Of a DNA stretch of 23,176 nucleotides, positions 7,986-15,396 are shown one piece after another. The stretch comes from Tritrichomonas foetus. Taxonomy: Eukaryota; Parabasalia; Tritrichomonadida; Tritrichomonadidae. How positions within the stretch are numbered: position 1 is the first letter of the stretch; each line of letters starts with the position of its first letter. The stretch covers positions 1-23,176 of the forward strand of contig MLAK01001275.1 of NCBI GenBank assembly GCA_001839685.1, in the 5' to 3' direction. The position numbers were made by a program, and so were the translations under genes. The notes under the pieces are model-generated. The model was not told the DNA's origin and did no database searches. It worked only from the letters and a program-made list of their open reading frames with translations.

Positions 7986-8176
7986 AAGTTACCAGAATTT
8001 GAGAGTTTTTTTCGAAATTCATGTTTTATGAATATCCATTGTTTGCATCGCATTTATTAAAATAAATTGAGAATTTCAAATAAAAGACTATAATTAATAA
8101 TAATTAATTAATTTTAAAACTTTATGAAGCTTTTGTTCTAGAAATAAAATGAGTTATCTTTTTGATACCGATCAGT

Positions 8177-8209
8177 TTGGTGAATAAAATTAACCATTAA
8201 TTTCACCAA
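8177..8209. repeat. Inverted repeat TTGGTGAA/TTCACCAA
   Basis: Perfect 8-nt arms TTGGTGAA (8177-8184) and TTCACCAA (8202-8209) flank an inner TTAA-CCA-TTAA palindrome. It lies 55 nt before the CK1-like kinase ATG. It may be an operator or RNA hairpin; no known site is recognised. Confidence 0.55.
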
Positions 8210-8263
8210 TAAACTTTTTATTTCATAAAATAACTTGAAAAACTCAATCTTTCCAATCTCTTG

Positions 8264-9229
8264 ATGAATCAAGCCAAAGAACTACCAAAAGGAACGAAAA
8301 TAGGGAAGTACAGAATCGAATTTTTAATCGGTGCAGGCGGTTTTGGACACGTTTACAAAGTGAAAGATACATCAACAAATCAATCACTTGCGCTTAAAAC
8401 GGAGCAAAAAGGACTTGAACACTCATTTATTAAGAATGAGATTGAAAGTCTCACAAATTTGAAAACACCATGTTTCCCAATAATTCGAGATAAAGGTGAA
8501 TATAAAAATTTGTATTTCTATGTAATGAACATATATGGTCTTTCAATTAGTGACATTATAAAAATGAATAAATTACCATTAAGCACGTCACTAATTATAT
8601 GCTGCCAAATGTTTCAAGTGATTGAAACACTTCACTCACTTGGCTACATACATAGAGATATAAAACCTAGTAACTTTTTATTACAGCAATCAACAAAAGA
8701 TCCACTTGTATTAGTTGATTTTGGATTAGCCATATTATTAATTGATCCAAATACAGGAAAACCAAAACCTTTAAATGAAGGTCGTTTTGTAGGGACGAAA
8801 AAATATGCTTCAACTTTTTCACATTCTGGTGAAGCTCTTGGTCAAAGAGATGATTTAATTTCTTGGATTTATTCATGTGTAGAAATAATTGATGGTTCAC
8901 TTCCATGGGCGTCTTGCGAAACAATTGAAGACCTTGTTCAAGTTAAACACGACATTACACCAAAAGAATTATGTCGAAATTTGCCCAGAGAATTTCATAA
9001 AATTTTGACATATTTATTAGAGACAGAAAATGATCAACGTCCGCCATATAAAAAGATACAGAGAAGGTTGGATGATGCCCTTGAAGCGAATAACATTGAT
9101 ATTGAAAAATTTAATTGGCAGCAATTCTACATTTCACATGCAGACCTTGAAGGGAAGTGCGCAAATGCACAAAAACAGAGGCAATCTAATCATCAACAGA
9201 AAGAAGGAAAAGGATGCGAAATTGCATAA
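8264..9229 (+). CDS. CK1-family (TTBK-like) protein kinase
   Basis: This is a 321-residue kinase of the CK1 group. It has the glycine loop GAGGFG (23-28), K45 in LALK, E59, YIHRDIKPSNFLL (HRD 130-132), DFG 152-154 and a CK1-style segment GTKKYAS...GQRDDLISWIY. That segment replaces the usual APE motif and resembles tau-tubulin kinases. Catalytic residues are complete, so it should be active. After the kinase domain (about 15-275) comes a short tail rich in Gln, Lys and Asn. It ends in Cys-Glu-Ile-Ala, a possible CaaX prenylation box, which would tether the kinase to membranes. The ATG at 8264 is the first Met; the codon before it is TTG. Such CK1 relatives are numerous in trichomonads. The substrate is unknown. 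Confidence 0.92.
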   Translation: MNQAKELPKGTKIGKYRIEFLIGAGGFGHVYKVKDTSTNQSLALKTEQKGLEHSFIKNEIESLTNLKTPCFPIIRDKGEYKNLYFYVMNIYGLSISDIIKMNKLPLSTSLIICCQMFQVIETLHSLGYIHRDIKPSNFLLQQSTKDPLVLVDFGLAILLIDPNTGKPKPLNEGRFVGTKKYASTFSHSGEALGQRDDLISWIYSCVEIIDGSLPWASCETIEDLVQVKHDITPKELCRNLPREFHKILTYLLETENDQRPPYKKIQRRLDDALEANNIDIEKFNWQQFYISHADLEGKCANAQKQRQSNHQQKEGKGCEIA

Positions 9230-9534
9230 TTTGTTTTTATGTATTATTTATTAATTTACTATCTATATAAACATGAATTTTTATTATTATAATATCACTT
9301 ATTAACATTTGTTTCACTGATAATATCATAATTATTGACAAAGAGTCTTGAGCAATTAATAATATTCCAGGAGTATTATCACGTATTGAGTTATACAAGA
9401 AAAACAAATATTATTTATTAATTCATTGATGATCTAACTTTTATATTCATAAATAACACATTATTATATAAAAAAAGAATGAAACTAATCGAAATGTATT
9501 TATTATCACTATAAAAAAATATAACCAATATTCA
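9230..9534. other. Convergent spacer
   Basis: This 305-bp, very AT-rich 3' spacer lies between the CK1-like kinase and the AAAP transporter. I see no gene, RNA or repeat of note. Confidence 0.6.
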
Positions 9535-10869
9535 TCAATCATCTGGATAAATCGCAAGCTCGATTCCTTGATAAGTTGCAATTGCGGCAGACACAAAGCC
9601 GAATATTGCGAGTAAAATACAAAGAATGTTTGTCCAATGTGTCCACTTGAGAGTTGAGTTTTTGATCCAAAAAACAGCAGGGAAGAAAAAGTTTGTTAAA
9701 CAACCTCCGAGAGCGCCACCAACTGAAATTACTGGGTAAATGTTTGGACAGACCATTGCAATGAGAACTGGAGGGAAGTTTGTACAGAAAAGAATAATTG
9801 CACGTCGTTTAATATCGAGTGTATGGGGATCGAAAACTTTGTAGATAATATGTGATAGAGATGCTGCAACAGTTAATGCAACAATTGGATATGATGCAGT
9901 AACAACAACAAAGAAGCCAAAACGAATAATTTGCATAAAAACATCATGATTATCAAAATTATCCAGAATGATATCTTTCGTGTCAGAACCAAATAATAGA
10001 TAACCCAAAACACCAGGTACTATAACAAGAATATAACATGAAAAGAAAGATGTACCAACAATTCTATAGCGGAAACTAATACGTGGATCAACAGGTTTCA
10101 ATAATGGCAAGCAAAGAGCTGGAAGAGCAAACATCAAAGAATAAACAGAAATGGCATTGAAGAAGTGAATATTCATTTGGAAGGTCAAAACTGATGGATT
10201 AATGCCTTCAGTTGGAAGTGTGAGTGCTCCTTTATATATCATTGCAATAGAAAATAGAAAAACTGCAAAAATTGCAAAAGTTGAAAAAACAGATAAAAAT
10301 CCAATGTTTTTCGGAATTGTAAGAACAACGGGCATTAATATTGAGTAAAGAAACATTACAATCATTCTTTTCCATCCTTCCATCCACTCCCCAATGTTTA
10401 AAAGTTGGAGCCATGATTTGATATTATTTCCGCCAATAATGAGGTAGGCGACACAGCAGGAGTACGTGAAAAGTAAAACTAAAATTGAAAGGGCACCCGA
10501 TCCCCACTTTCCGAAAAGTTTTACTGCCAAATCATTGAAATTTTCGGCGCGTGTTAAAAATTGCAATCGAACTGTCAAAATTGTAGCTATGTAAGAAAGT
10601 AAAGCCGTTAGGGTCATCAAACCGACAGAAAAGGTCAATCCGCAAAATCTCATCGATCGAGAAATTGAGAGGATTTCTGCACCAATAAGCGAGTTCAGTA
10701 AATTCATCACGGTTCCGAAAAAGCCAACCCTCTTTGGTTGGCCTTCATTATTTTTGGAAAAATCTGAAACTGCGGTTGTGTATTTTTCGTCTTTCTCGCC
10801 AGCACTGCCGATTGGAAGAGGATTGAGAGGTTCGTTACTGATTAATTCTACAGAATCAGGTTTGCTCAT
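9535..10869 (-). CDS. AAAP-family amino-acid transporter (SLC38/SNAT-like)
   Basis: This is a 444-residue polytopic membrane protein. After a hydrophilic cytoplasmic N-terminus (1-46) come about eleven hydrophobic segments. The first carries the family signature VMNLLNSLIGAEILSIS (54-70), matching the SNAT pattern N-x-x-N-x-x-x-G-x-G/A-I/L-L with its substrate-contacting unwound helix. Later segments include 126-146, 168-186, 190-211, 235-255, 268-293, 313-335, 355-375, 378-400 and 412-432. It should move neutral amino acids across the plasma or lysosomal membrane with H+ or Na+; direction and substrate are not readable. The start is uncertain. ATG 10869 gives a normal hydrophilic N-terminus. 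An in-frame ATG at 10914 would add 15 residues that are partly hydrophobic and lie in a tandem repeat, so it is less likely. Confidence 0.92.
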   Translation of the reverse strand: MSKPDSVELISNEPLNPLPIGSAGEKDEKYTTAVSDFSKNNEGQPKRVGFFGTVMNLLNSLIGAEILSISRSMRFCGLTFSVGLMTLTALLSYIATILTVRLQFLTRAENFNDLAVKLFGKWGSGALSILVLLFTYSCCVAYLIIGGNNIKSWLQLLNIGEWMEGWKRMIVMFLYSILMPVVLTIPKNIGFLSVFSTFAIFAVFLFSIAMIYKGALTLPTEGINPSVLTFQMNIHFFNAISVYSLMFALPALCLPLLKPVDPRISFRYRIVGTSFFSCYILVIVPGVLGYLLFGSDTKDIILDNFDNHDVFMQIIRFGFFVVVTASYPIVALTVAASLSHIIYKVFDPHTLDIKRRAIILFCTNFPPVLIAMVCPNIYPVISVGGALGGCLTNFFFPAVFWIKNSTLKWTHWTNILCILLAIFGFVSAAIATYQGIELAIYPDD

Positions 10870-10900
10870 TAATTGGAAAATAACCAAAAAATTGTAGATA

Positions 10901-10982
10901 CAATCTGTTTTCATCGTCAAGGCTAATATATTCAATGTGTTTTCATCGTCAAGGCTAATATATTCAATCTGTTTTCATCGTC
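10901..10982. repeat. 32-bp tandem repeat, about 2.6 copies
   Basis: Units start at 10901, 10933 and 10965 (last one 18 nt) and share TGTTTTCATCGTCAAGG followed by CTAATATATT. The first two units differ at one base (CAATC versus CAATG). The array lies directly upstream of the AAAP transporter start and overlaps the alternative ATG at 10914. TGTTTCATCGTCAA appears once more near 14157-14168. Confidence 0.92.
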
Positions 10983-11044
10983 TAAAATAATCGATTCCTA
11001 CTCTTGTGAAGGTGATTTTCTTTTTCAGTAGAATTGAGAAACAA

Positions 11045-11083
11045 CAAATCACGATAAGAATACACTCAAATCACGATAAGAAT
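11045..11083. repeat. Two tandem CAAATCACGATAAGAAT copies (22-bp period)
   Basis: Seventeen identical bases start at 11045 and again at 11067. Each copy holds ACGATA, the core of trichomonad Myb recognition elements, so this may be a paired regulatory site. It lies about 560 nt before the pseudokinase ATG and 176 nt upstream of the transporter ATG. Confidence 0.8.
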
Positions 11084-11568
11084 TCAATGAATTTTAGATT
11101 TTCTTTTTTATAACATTTCGCTGCTTTGATAGAAAATTGATATTCAATGAATTCTATTAAACCGTTTTAAGGGTCCTGTAGTGATATGAAAAATGATTCT
11201 ATAATATTTCATCGTCATTCATTATTTCACTTTTTGAATTGCTTTTCCACAAATTTTTGTCAGCAAACTGATGTTTTTAGAGGCTTTTTTCCCTTCATAA
11301 TCCTATCATGAAGTATAAACATATACAATAGCGTGAAATCATTAAATTCTGCATCAAGACCATATTATGATATAGCTATGGAGAAAACATCTAGATATTG
11401 GGCTTTTCATATCAAATGTCGGAATTATTTTTTCATAGAATTTCAGATATTTTTCAAATCATGATTTCTATGTGGTTTATTAAAAAGTTTGTATTTGGTC
11501 ACTTCACACCATTCGTCAACATGTAGTTTTTTACTTAGTATGTCTTTCTACAGGGCCAACGTGATGTA

Positions 11569-11603
11569 AACCATTTAAAATATACCCGGCATATTTTTTC
11601 ATT
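11569..11603 (+). promoter_or_regulatory. Candidate core promoter of the pseudokinase gene
   Basis: AACCATTTAAA (11569-11579) differs by one base from the AACCATATAAA of the inverted promoter elements. It is followed 20 nt later by Inr-like TCATT (11599-11603), 37 nt before the ATG. The spacing resembles the trichomonad upstream-element/Inr layout. Confidence 0.4.
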
Positions 11604-11639
11604 GAATGATTCGAAAATTTTTATTCTCTCTCGCGAAAC

Positions 11640-14018
11640 ATGGAAAATGAAAATATGAAGCTACATTTCAGTTTCGATGGCATTTCCGAAATATCGATGA
11701 AACCAACGAAAAATTCCATTTTTGAAAAAGAAATATTTTTGGGCGATCTAAATTCCCCTTATATTTATCAATATCAAGAGAAAAATGGCGAATATTATAT
11801 TCCCTGTCCACCTTATTTATCGCTTTTCGAGTTTCTAAACCATCACAAAGAAGAAGAAATTTCATTCACACAGAAAATGCTTTGGATTGAATCAATAATT
11901 GAATCAATAAAATCTATCCACCAAAATAATATGTACCATGGAAACCTTTCAAGCAAAGCTTTTTTTGTCGATGAGCAAAAACAAATCCGTCTTGGAAGAA
12001 TATATGAAATGGCAGAAAGGAACATTAGATTGTCCTCAATTGATCAACTTCCACAATACTACTTTTCACCAGAAATACGCCAAAATCAAGAAGATTTTGT
12101 CAGACAAACCAAGGAAAATATCATAATACAACAACAAAACGATATGTATGCGATTGGAGTTCTTTTATATGAAATATTTTTCGATGATCCTATTCGATCA
12201 TCTCAAGAAAGAAATAAAAACCCCTCTTGGCTTTTGGATCTTCTTAATATATGCCGAAATAAGGATAATTTCAACGAGAACAATCTAAATGGTGAATTAC
12301 ACAAATTTTTAGAAAAAACATGTGAAAAGTATATCATACAATACAAGGACACTAATCCAAATTGTAGTATTCCAAATGGTAATATTCCAAATTGTAGTAT
12401 TCTAAATGGTAATGATCCAAATTTGGATTTCACTAATTTATTAAAACTGTTAATAATCTCTCACAAACAAAGAATCGACATAGTCACATTAGCAAATTAC
12501 TTTGCATTTTACAAACAATTATACGTTTCGATTGACCATCAATTACTAAATCCGCAGAATCTTCTATTTACAAATGAAAATGATCCAATTGATATAATAA
12601 TCATGAATGAAATTACCATAAATGATGATTTTGTATCATTAAATGTATTATCATCATATATTAATACGTTTGCGTTTTTGCCTATGTTTCAATATCAATT
12701 AAACCAGAACAATGTTCTCACATTTCTTGAAAATGGAAAGTTATATTCACTATTCAATGAAGATAAAGATAAGTCATATGATGGTTTTTATCTTACAAGT
12801 CTTTCTGATTTATTGCAAAACAAAATGGCCTTTGCAGAATGTATGAAGATCTTTTCGACTCAAAAATATTCAACTCTCCAATATTGGCTGATTTCTATTG
12901 CAGGCCAAATTATGCAATATAATCGCGAAAACCTATTTTTTTCTGACATTGAACAATCAATTTTTGTTCGATTAAGCAATTTTGAACCATATTTTCATTT
13001 GCAATTAATTCCAACTTATCAAACTATTCAAAAAACGAGAGAAAATTCGATACAAATTCAATCATTTGGTGATTTTATGGAGAAACTTTTGAATTTTTTT
13101 TCTGGTAATAAGGGATATCAGTTCCAACAGGATGAAAATCTTAATTCTAAAATTCAAGAGTTGATAAAAGACTGCAAAAAAACACAAAAGAAAAGTTTCT
13201 ATCTAATCTATAAGCTTTTGGAAAACATCCCAATATGTAGTGAATCCAACTGCTTTGCTTATAAATCTTATTTAGTGAAAAAAGAAACTAATTTTAACGA
13301 TTTATGCTTCTTGAACACCTACTTAGATTCCACCAACTTTCCTGCTTTGAATAAATTGTTGCAAGATATTGTAGAAAATAGTCTAATATTCTCTAATGTA
13401 ACCCCTAGGAAAGAATTCATATTTAATTTATTCTATATGTTAAAAACTGGTATTAGTTATCAACTACATAAAGATTTGAACACTAATGGAAATAATGAAA
13501 ATTATAATAATGAAAATAATAATTATGTTGCTAATAATAATGAAAATGATGATGCTAATTCTAATGAATATACTATCAATCCATACTTTCAATTCTTGAT
13601 TGATTTGCGTAATTTTATATTGTATGATCTGACTCTTGAAATTACCATTTCTAATATCAAGATTTTGTTACAAACTGATGATTATGATTATGAAAATATG
13701 GAAGAAGTTAGATATATTTCAGAATTAAAGAATCAAATCCAGGCATATAATGAATGCACAAAAACACGCCCTATTTCCTACGATGCAACAATTGATGGAT
13801 TAGATCCAAGAAGCATCAAATCTTACTTAACAACAGTTCAAAATATTCGAATAAAGCAACTTTATCATAATTTAACCTTATCTGTCGAAAATGATCAAAA
13901 CAAAGAACTAATTGATGATGTTAAAAAATTTGCCAAACAAAATAAAATTCAATATGAACAAAATAATAATGATAAATCAATCACTTTGAAGTTCGTTCCA
14001 GAACTGGATTCAAAATGA
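11640..14018 (+). CDS. Large protein with a degenerate kinase domain (pseudokinase)
   Basis: This 792-residue protein has an N-terminal part (about 30-290) that follows the kinase fold but lacks catalysis. The catalytic-loop position reads YHGNL (99-103), where HRD would be, with N102 in the Asp position. The DFG position reads RLGR (117-120). Downstream, YYFSPE (140-145) stands for the APE motif and DMYAIGVLLYEIF (168-180) for the D-x-W-x-x-G helix F. No glycine loop or VAIK lysine is visible. Residues 239-261 are three NPNCSIPNG-like repeats inserted in the C-lobe. From about 300 the protein is of no family I know, ending with an Asn-rich stretch (about 612-645) and a short alpha/beta tail. 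Codon use is more AT-rich than its neighbours. A scaffold or regulatory role is plausible. The frame is open and begins with the first ATG. Confidence 0.8.
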   Translation: MENENMKLHFSFDGISEISMKPTKNSIFEKEIFLGDLNSPYIYQYQEKNGEYYIPCPPYLSLFEFLNHHKEEEISFTQKMLWIESIIESIKSIHQNNMYHGNLSSKAFFVDEQKQIRLGRIYEMAERNIRLSSIDQLPQYYFSPEIRQNQEDFVRQTKENIIIQQQNDMYAIGVLLYEIFFDDPIRSSQERNKNPSWLLDLLNICRNKDNFNENNLNGELHKFLEKTCEKYIIQYKDTNPNCSIPNGNIPNCSILNGNDPNLDFTNLLKLLIISHKQRIDIVTLANYFAFYKQLYVSIDHQLLNPQNLLFTNENDPIDIIIMNEITINDDFVSLNVLSSYINTFAFLPMFQYQLNQNNVLTFLENGKLYSLFNEDKDKSYDGFYLTSLSDLLQNKMAFAECMKIFSTQKYSTLQYWLISIAGQIMQYNRENLFFSDIEQSIFVRLSNFEPYFHLQLIPTYQTIQKTRENSIQIQSFGDFMEKLLNFFSGNKGYQFQQDENLNSKIQELIKDCKKTQKKSFYLIYKLLENIPICSESNCFAYKSYLVKKETNFNDLCFLNTYLDSTNFPALNKLLQDIVENSLIFSNVTPRKEFIFNLFYMLKTGISYQLHKDLNTNGNNENYNNENNNYVANNNENDDANSNEYTINPYFQFLIDLRNFILYDLTLEITISNIKILLQTDDYDYENMEEVRYISELKNQIQAYNECTKTRPISYDATIDGLDPRSIKSYLTTVQNIRIKQLYHNLTLSVENDQNKELIDDVKKFAKQNKIQYEQNNNDKSITLKFVPELDSK
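12357..12422 (+). repeat. In-frame coding repeats ATTCCAAATTGTAG/AATGGTAAT
   Basis: A roughly 15-18-nt pattern alternating CCAAATTGTAGTATT and CCAAATGGTAATATT is repeated about four times. It encodes NPNCSIPNGNIPNCSILNG. It sits inside the kinase-like C-lobe of the pseudokinase, so it is probably a surface loop expansion. Confidence 0.8.
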
Positions 14019-14083
14019 TGAAGTCATCTCCTAATGTATTTGTGTAAATTATATGAGTCTTATAAATAGCTTTTTAAATTGGA

Positions 14084-14129
14084 ATTCTTCTTTTCTATGA
14101 TTCTTCTTTTCTATGATTCTTCTTTTCTA
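14084..14129. repeat. 16-bp tandem repeat ATTCTTCTTTTCTATG, about 2.9 copies
   Basis: Copies start at 14084, 14100 and 14116; the third diverges at its end. It is pyrimidine-rich and lies just downstream of the pseudokinase stop codon. Confidence 0.9.
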
Positions 14130-14174
14130 AAGTTCTTCATTTTTTGAATTCGATTTGTTTCATCGTCAAATCAC

Positions 14175-14411
14175 ATGTGGAATTACTTGAAGCCCAAAAT
14201 AGGCATGTATGATAAATTAACAACAATACCTTTTTATTATATCCTGATCATCATTGATGAAACGCCAAATATTATTGGTGAAAAACTTGTATTTAATTTA
14301 TTGTCGATAAGAAAGAATGTATATTCTCATTCTGTGATTCTATCAATGATAATAGTGAAACAATTTCCACCTGGTGAAGAGAAATTAATGATTAAAATAA
14401 ACCTGTTTTAA
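14175..14411 (+). CDS. Doubtful small hypothetical ORF, 78 codons
   Basis: This ORF starts with ATG, is preceded by TTTCATCGTCAAATCAC and ends in TAAA. The product has a hydrophobic centre (about residues 17-28, TIPFYYILIIID) and another hydrophobic stretch near 50-62, so it could be a small membrane or core-folded peptide. I recognise no family. It breaks the otherwise strict strand alternation and may be a gene fragment or chance ORF in AT-rich DNA. Confidence 0.2.
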   Translation: MWNYLKPKIGMYDKLTTIPFYYILIIIDETPNIIGEKLVFNLLSIRKNVYSHSVILSMIIVKQFPPGEEKLMIKINLF

Positions 14412-14565
14412 AGCTCGAACATGAAAACTCATCATTAGACATTTTTTCTTTCTTTTTTCATGCTGTTGGTCATAACATGTCTTAATGATCAGGTTGAAAG
14501 TGTAGAAAAAAAGATGAAATGTAAAAAAAAAAAAGATTATTAATTAAAGAAAATAAAATGTATGG

Positions 14566-14569
14566 TTTA
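14566..14569 (-). terminator. UAAA poly(A) motif including the uS13 stop
   Basis: The stop codon plus the next A forms TAAA, the proposed trichomonad polyadenylation signal. Compact 3' ends of this type are described for highly expressed T. vaginalis genes. Confidence 0.4.
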
Positions 14570-15031
14570 CTTCTTACGTTCGACACCGACAGCTGTACCA
14601 CGACGGCCAGTTGATTTGGTACACTGTCCACGAACTTTAAGGTGGAGGCCGTGGCGGATACCACGCTTCATCCTCATCTTCTTCATTCTTTCGATATCGT
14701 TACGGAGGTTGGCTCCAAGATCAGTTCCGGCCCATTGGAGGTCTTTACCTGTGGCGCGATCGAAGCGGCGGTTGAGCATCCAAACTGGGATGCCATTTTC
14801 GACTGGGTTCTGGATGATAGCGACAATACGTTCTTCTTCTGGTGCTGTAAGTGTTCCGGCGCGGCGGAGTGGGTCGAGGCCAGCACGGCGGCATACAGCG
14901 TGTGAAAATCTGCGGCCGAGACCGGCAATGTTTGTAAGAGCGAGGTAAAGTGGTTTGCGTCCATCGACGTTTGTGGCGAGCATACGAACCATATCACGGA
15001 AAGCGGAAGGATCTGTAACTTCGAGAGGCAT
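14567..15031 (-). CDS. RPS18: 40S ribosomal protein uS13 (RPS18)
   Basis: This is a complete 154-residue small-subunit protein, close to the human length of 152. It contains the uS13 core: a helix-turn region ALTNIAGLGRRFSHAVCRRAG (about residues 31-51), then the tRNA/23S-bridge-facing basic helices, and the conserved tail RGIRHGLHLKVRGQCTKSTG ending in a Lys/Arg-rich stretch. It sits in the head of the 40S subunit and contacts P-site tRNA and the B1 bridges. The N-terminus MPLEVTDPSAF is typical. The gene has high GC and a codon bias unlike the AT-rich neighbours, as expected for high expression. No intron is present. The stop codon is embedded in TAAA, and a CCTTT motif lies just before the ATG. 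Confidence 0.97.
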   Translation of the reverse strand: MPLEVTDPSAFRDMVRMLATNVDGRKPLYLALTNIAGLGRRFSHAVCRRAGLDPLRRAGTLTAPEEERIVAIIQNPVENGIPVWMLNRRFDRATGKDLQWAGTDLGANLRNDIERMKKMRMKRGIRHGLHLKVRGQCTKSTGRRGTAVGVERKK

Positions 15032-15037
15032 TTTGTT

Positions 15038-15067
15038 AAAGGCCAGCCTTAACCGCTGTATAAATGG
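15038..15067 (-). promoter_or_regulatory. uS13 promoter: CCATTTATAC plus CCTTT
   Basis: On the minus strand CCATTTATAC (15058-15067) precedes CCTTT (15038-15042), which lies 7-11 nt before the ATG. CCTTT matches the T. vaginalis M5 motif that overlaps the transcription start at genes lacking the classic Inr. The CCAT element sits about 20 nt upstream, similar to the layout at 11569-11603. A second CCTTT is near 15086. Confidence 0.5.
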
Positions 15068-15118
15068 CCTTAATAAATCTCAAGAAAGGTCAATTATATT
15101 TTTTTCTATCGGCACATG

Positions 15119-15126
15119 TATCGTTA
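15119..15126 (-). promoter_or_regulatory. TAACGATA site upstream of uS13
   Basis: Minus-strand TAACGATA lies about 90 nt before the uS13 ATG and is identical to the site before the PROPPIN gene. It matches the AACGAT core bound by trichomonad Myb proteins. Confidence 0.35.
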
Positions 15127-15396
15127 CATCTTTGGTAAAATTCAATACTTTATGAAATACTTGAGAAATGAAAGATTTTCTCTTTACATTCTCAATTAGA
15201 TAGCTTAATTAATGACGTCTGGATCACATAATTGCTACTGGAAGAGCAAAGTCATCATGGTTATTGATTGGCGAAATCCCTTTGTGAATTAGTTATAACG
15301 AAATTTTCATCTCATTGAATCACCATCGATTTACAGAACTGACTACTTTGAAAAATAAGTGATGTGATTTTTTGAATAGTTTACATAAGTCCATCA

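Larger units (their letters stand above)
10983..11639. other. Divergent spacer between AAAP transporter and pseudokinase
   Basis: No gene is supported. The spacer holds a 22-bp tandem repeat (11045-11083) and a candidate core promoter for the plus-strand gene (11569-11603). Near 11360-11382 there is a loose dyad CCATATTATGATATAGCTATGG. Most of the rest is AT-rich. Confidence 0.5.
14019..14566. other. Spacer between pseudokinase and uS13 genes
   Basis: This is a convergent spacer. It contains the 16-bp repeat at 14084-14129 and the doubtful ORF at 14175-14411. An A-rich run is at 14522-14534. Nothing else is recognised. Confidence 0.5.

Noticed and set aside
8021..8065. 14-codon ORF downstream of the second inverted element
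   Set aside because: It is too short to support, although it lies where a plus-strand transcript from the right arm could start.
14562..14948. 128-codon ORF opposite uS13
   Set aside because: It is a shadow of the highly biased, GC-rich ribosomal protein gene on the other strand; the product is Arg/Pro-rich with no family resemblance.
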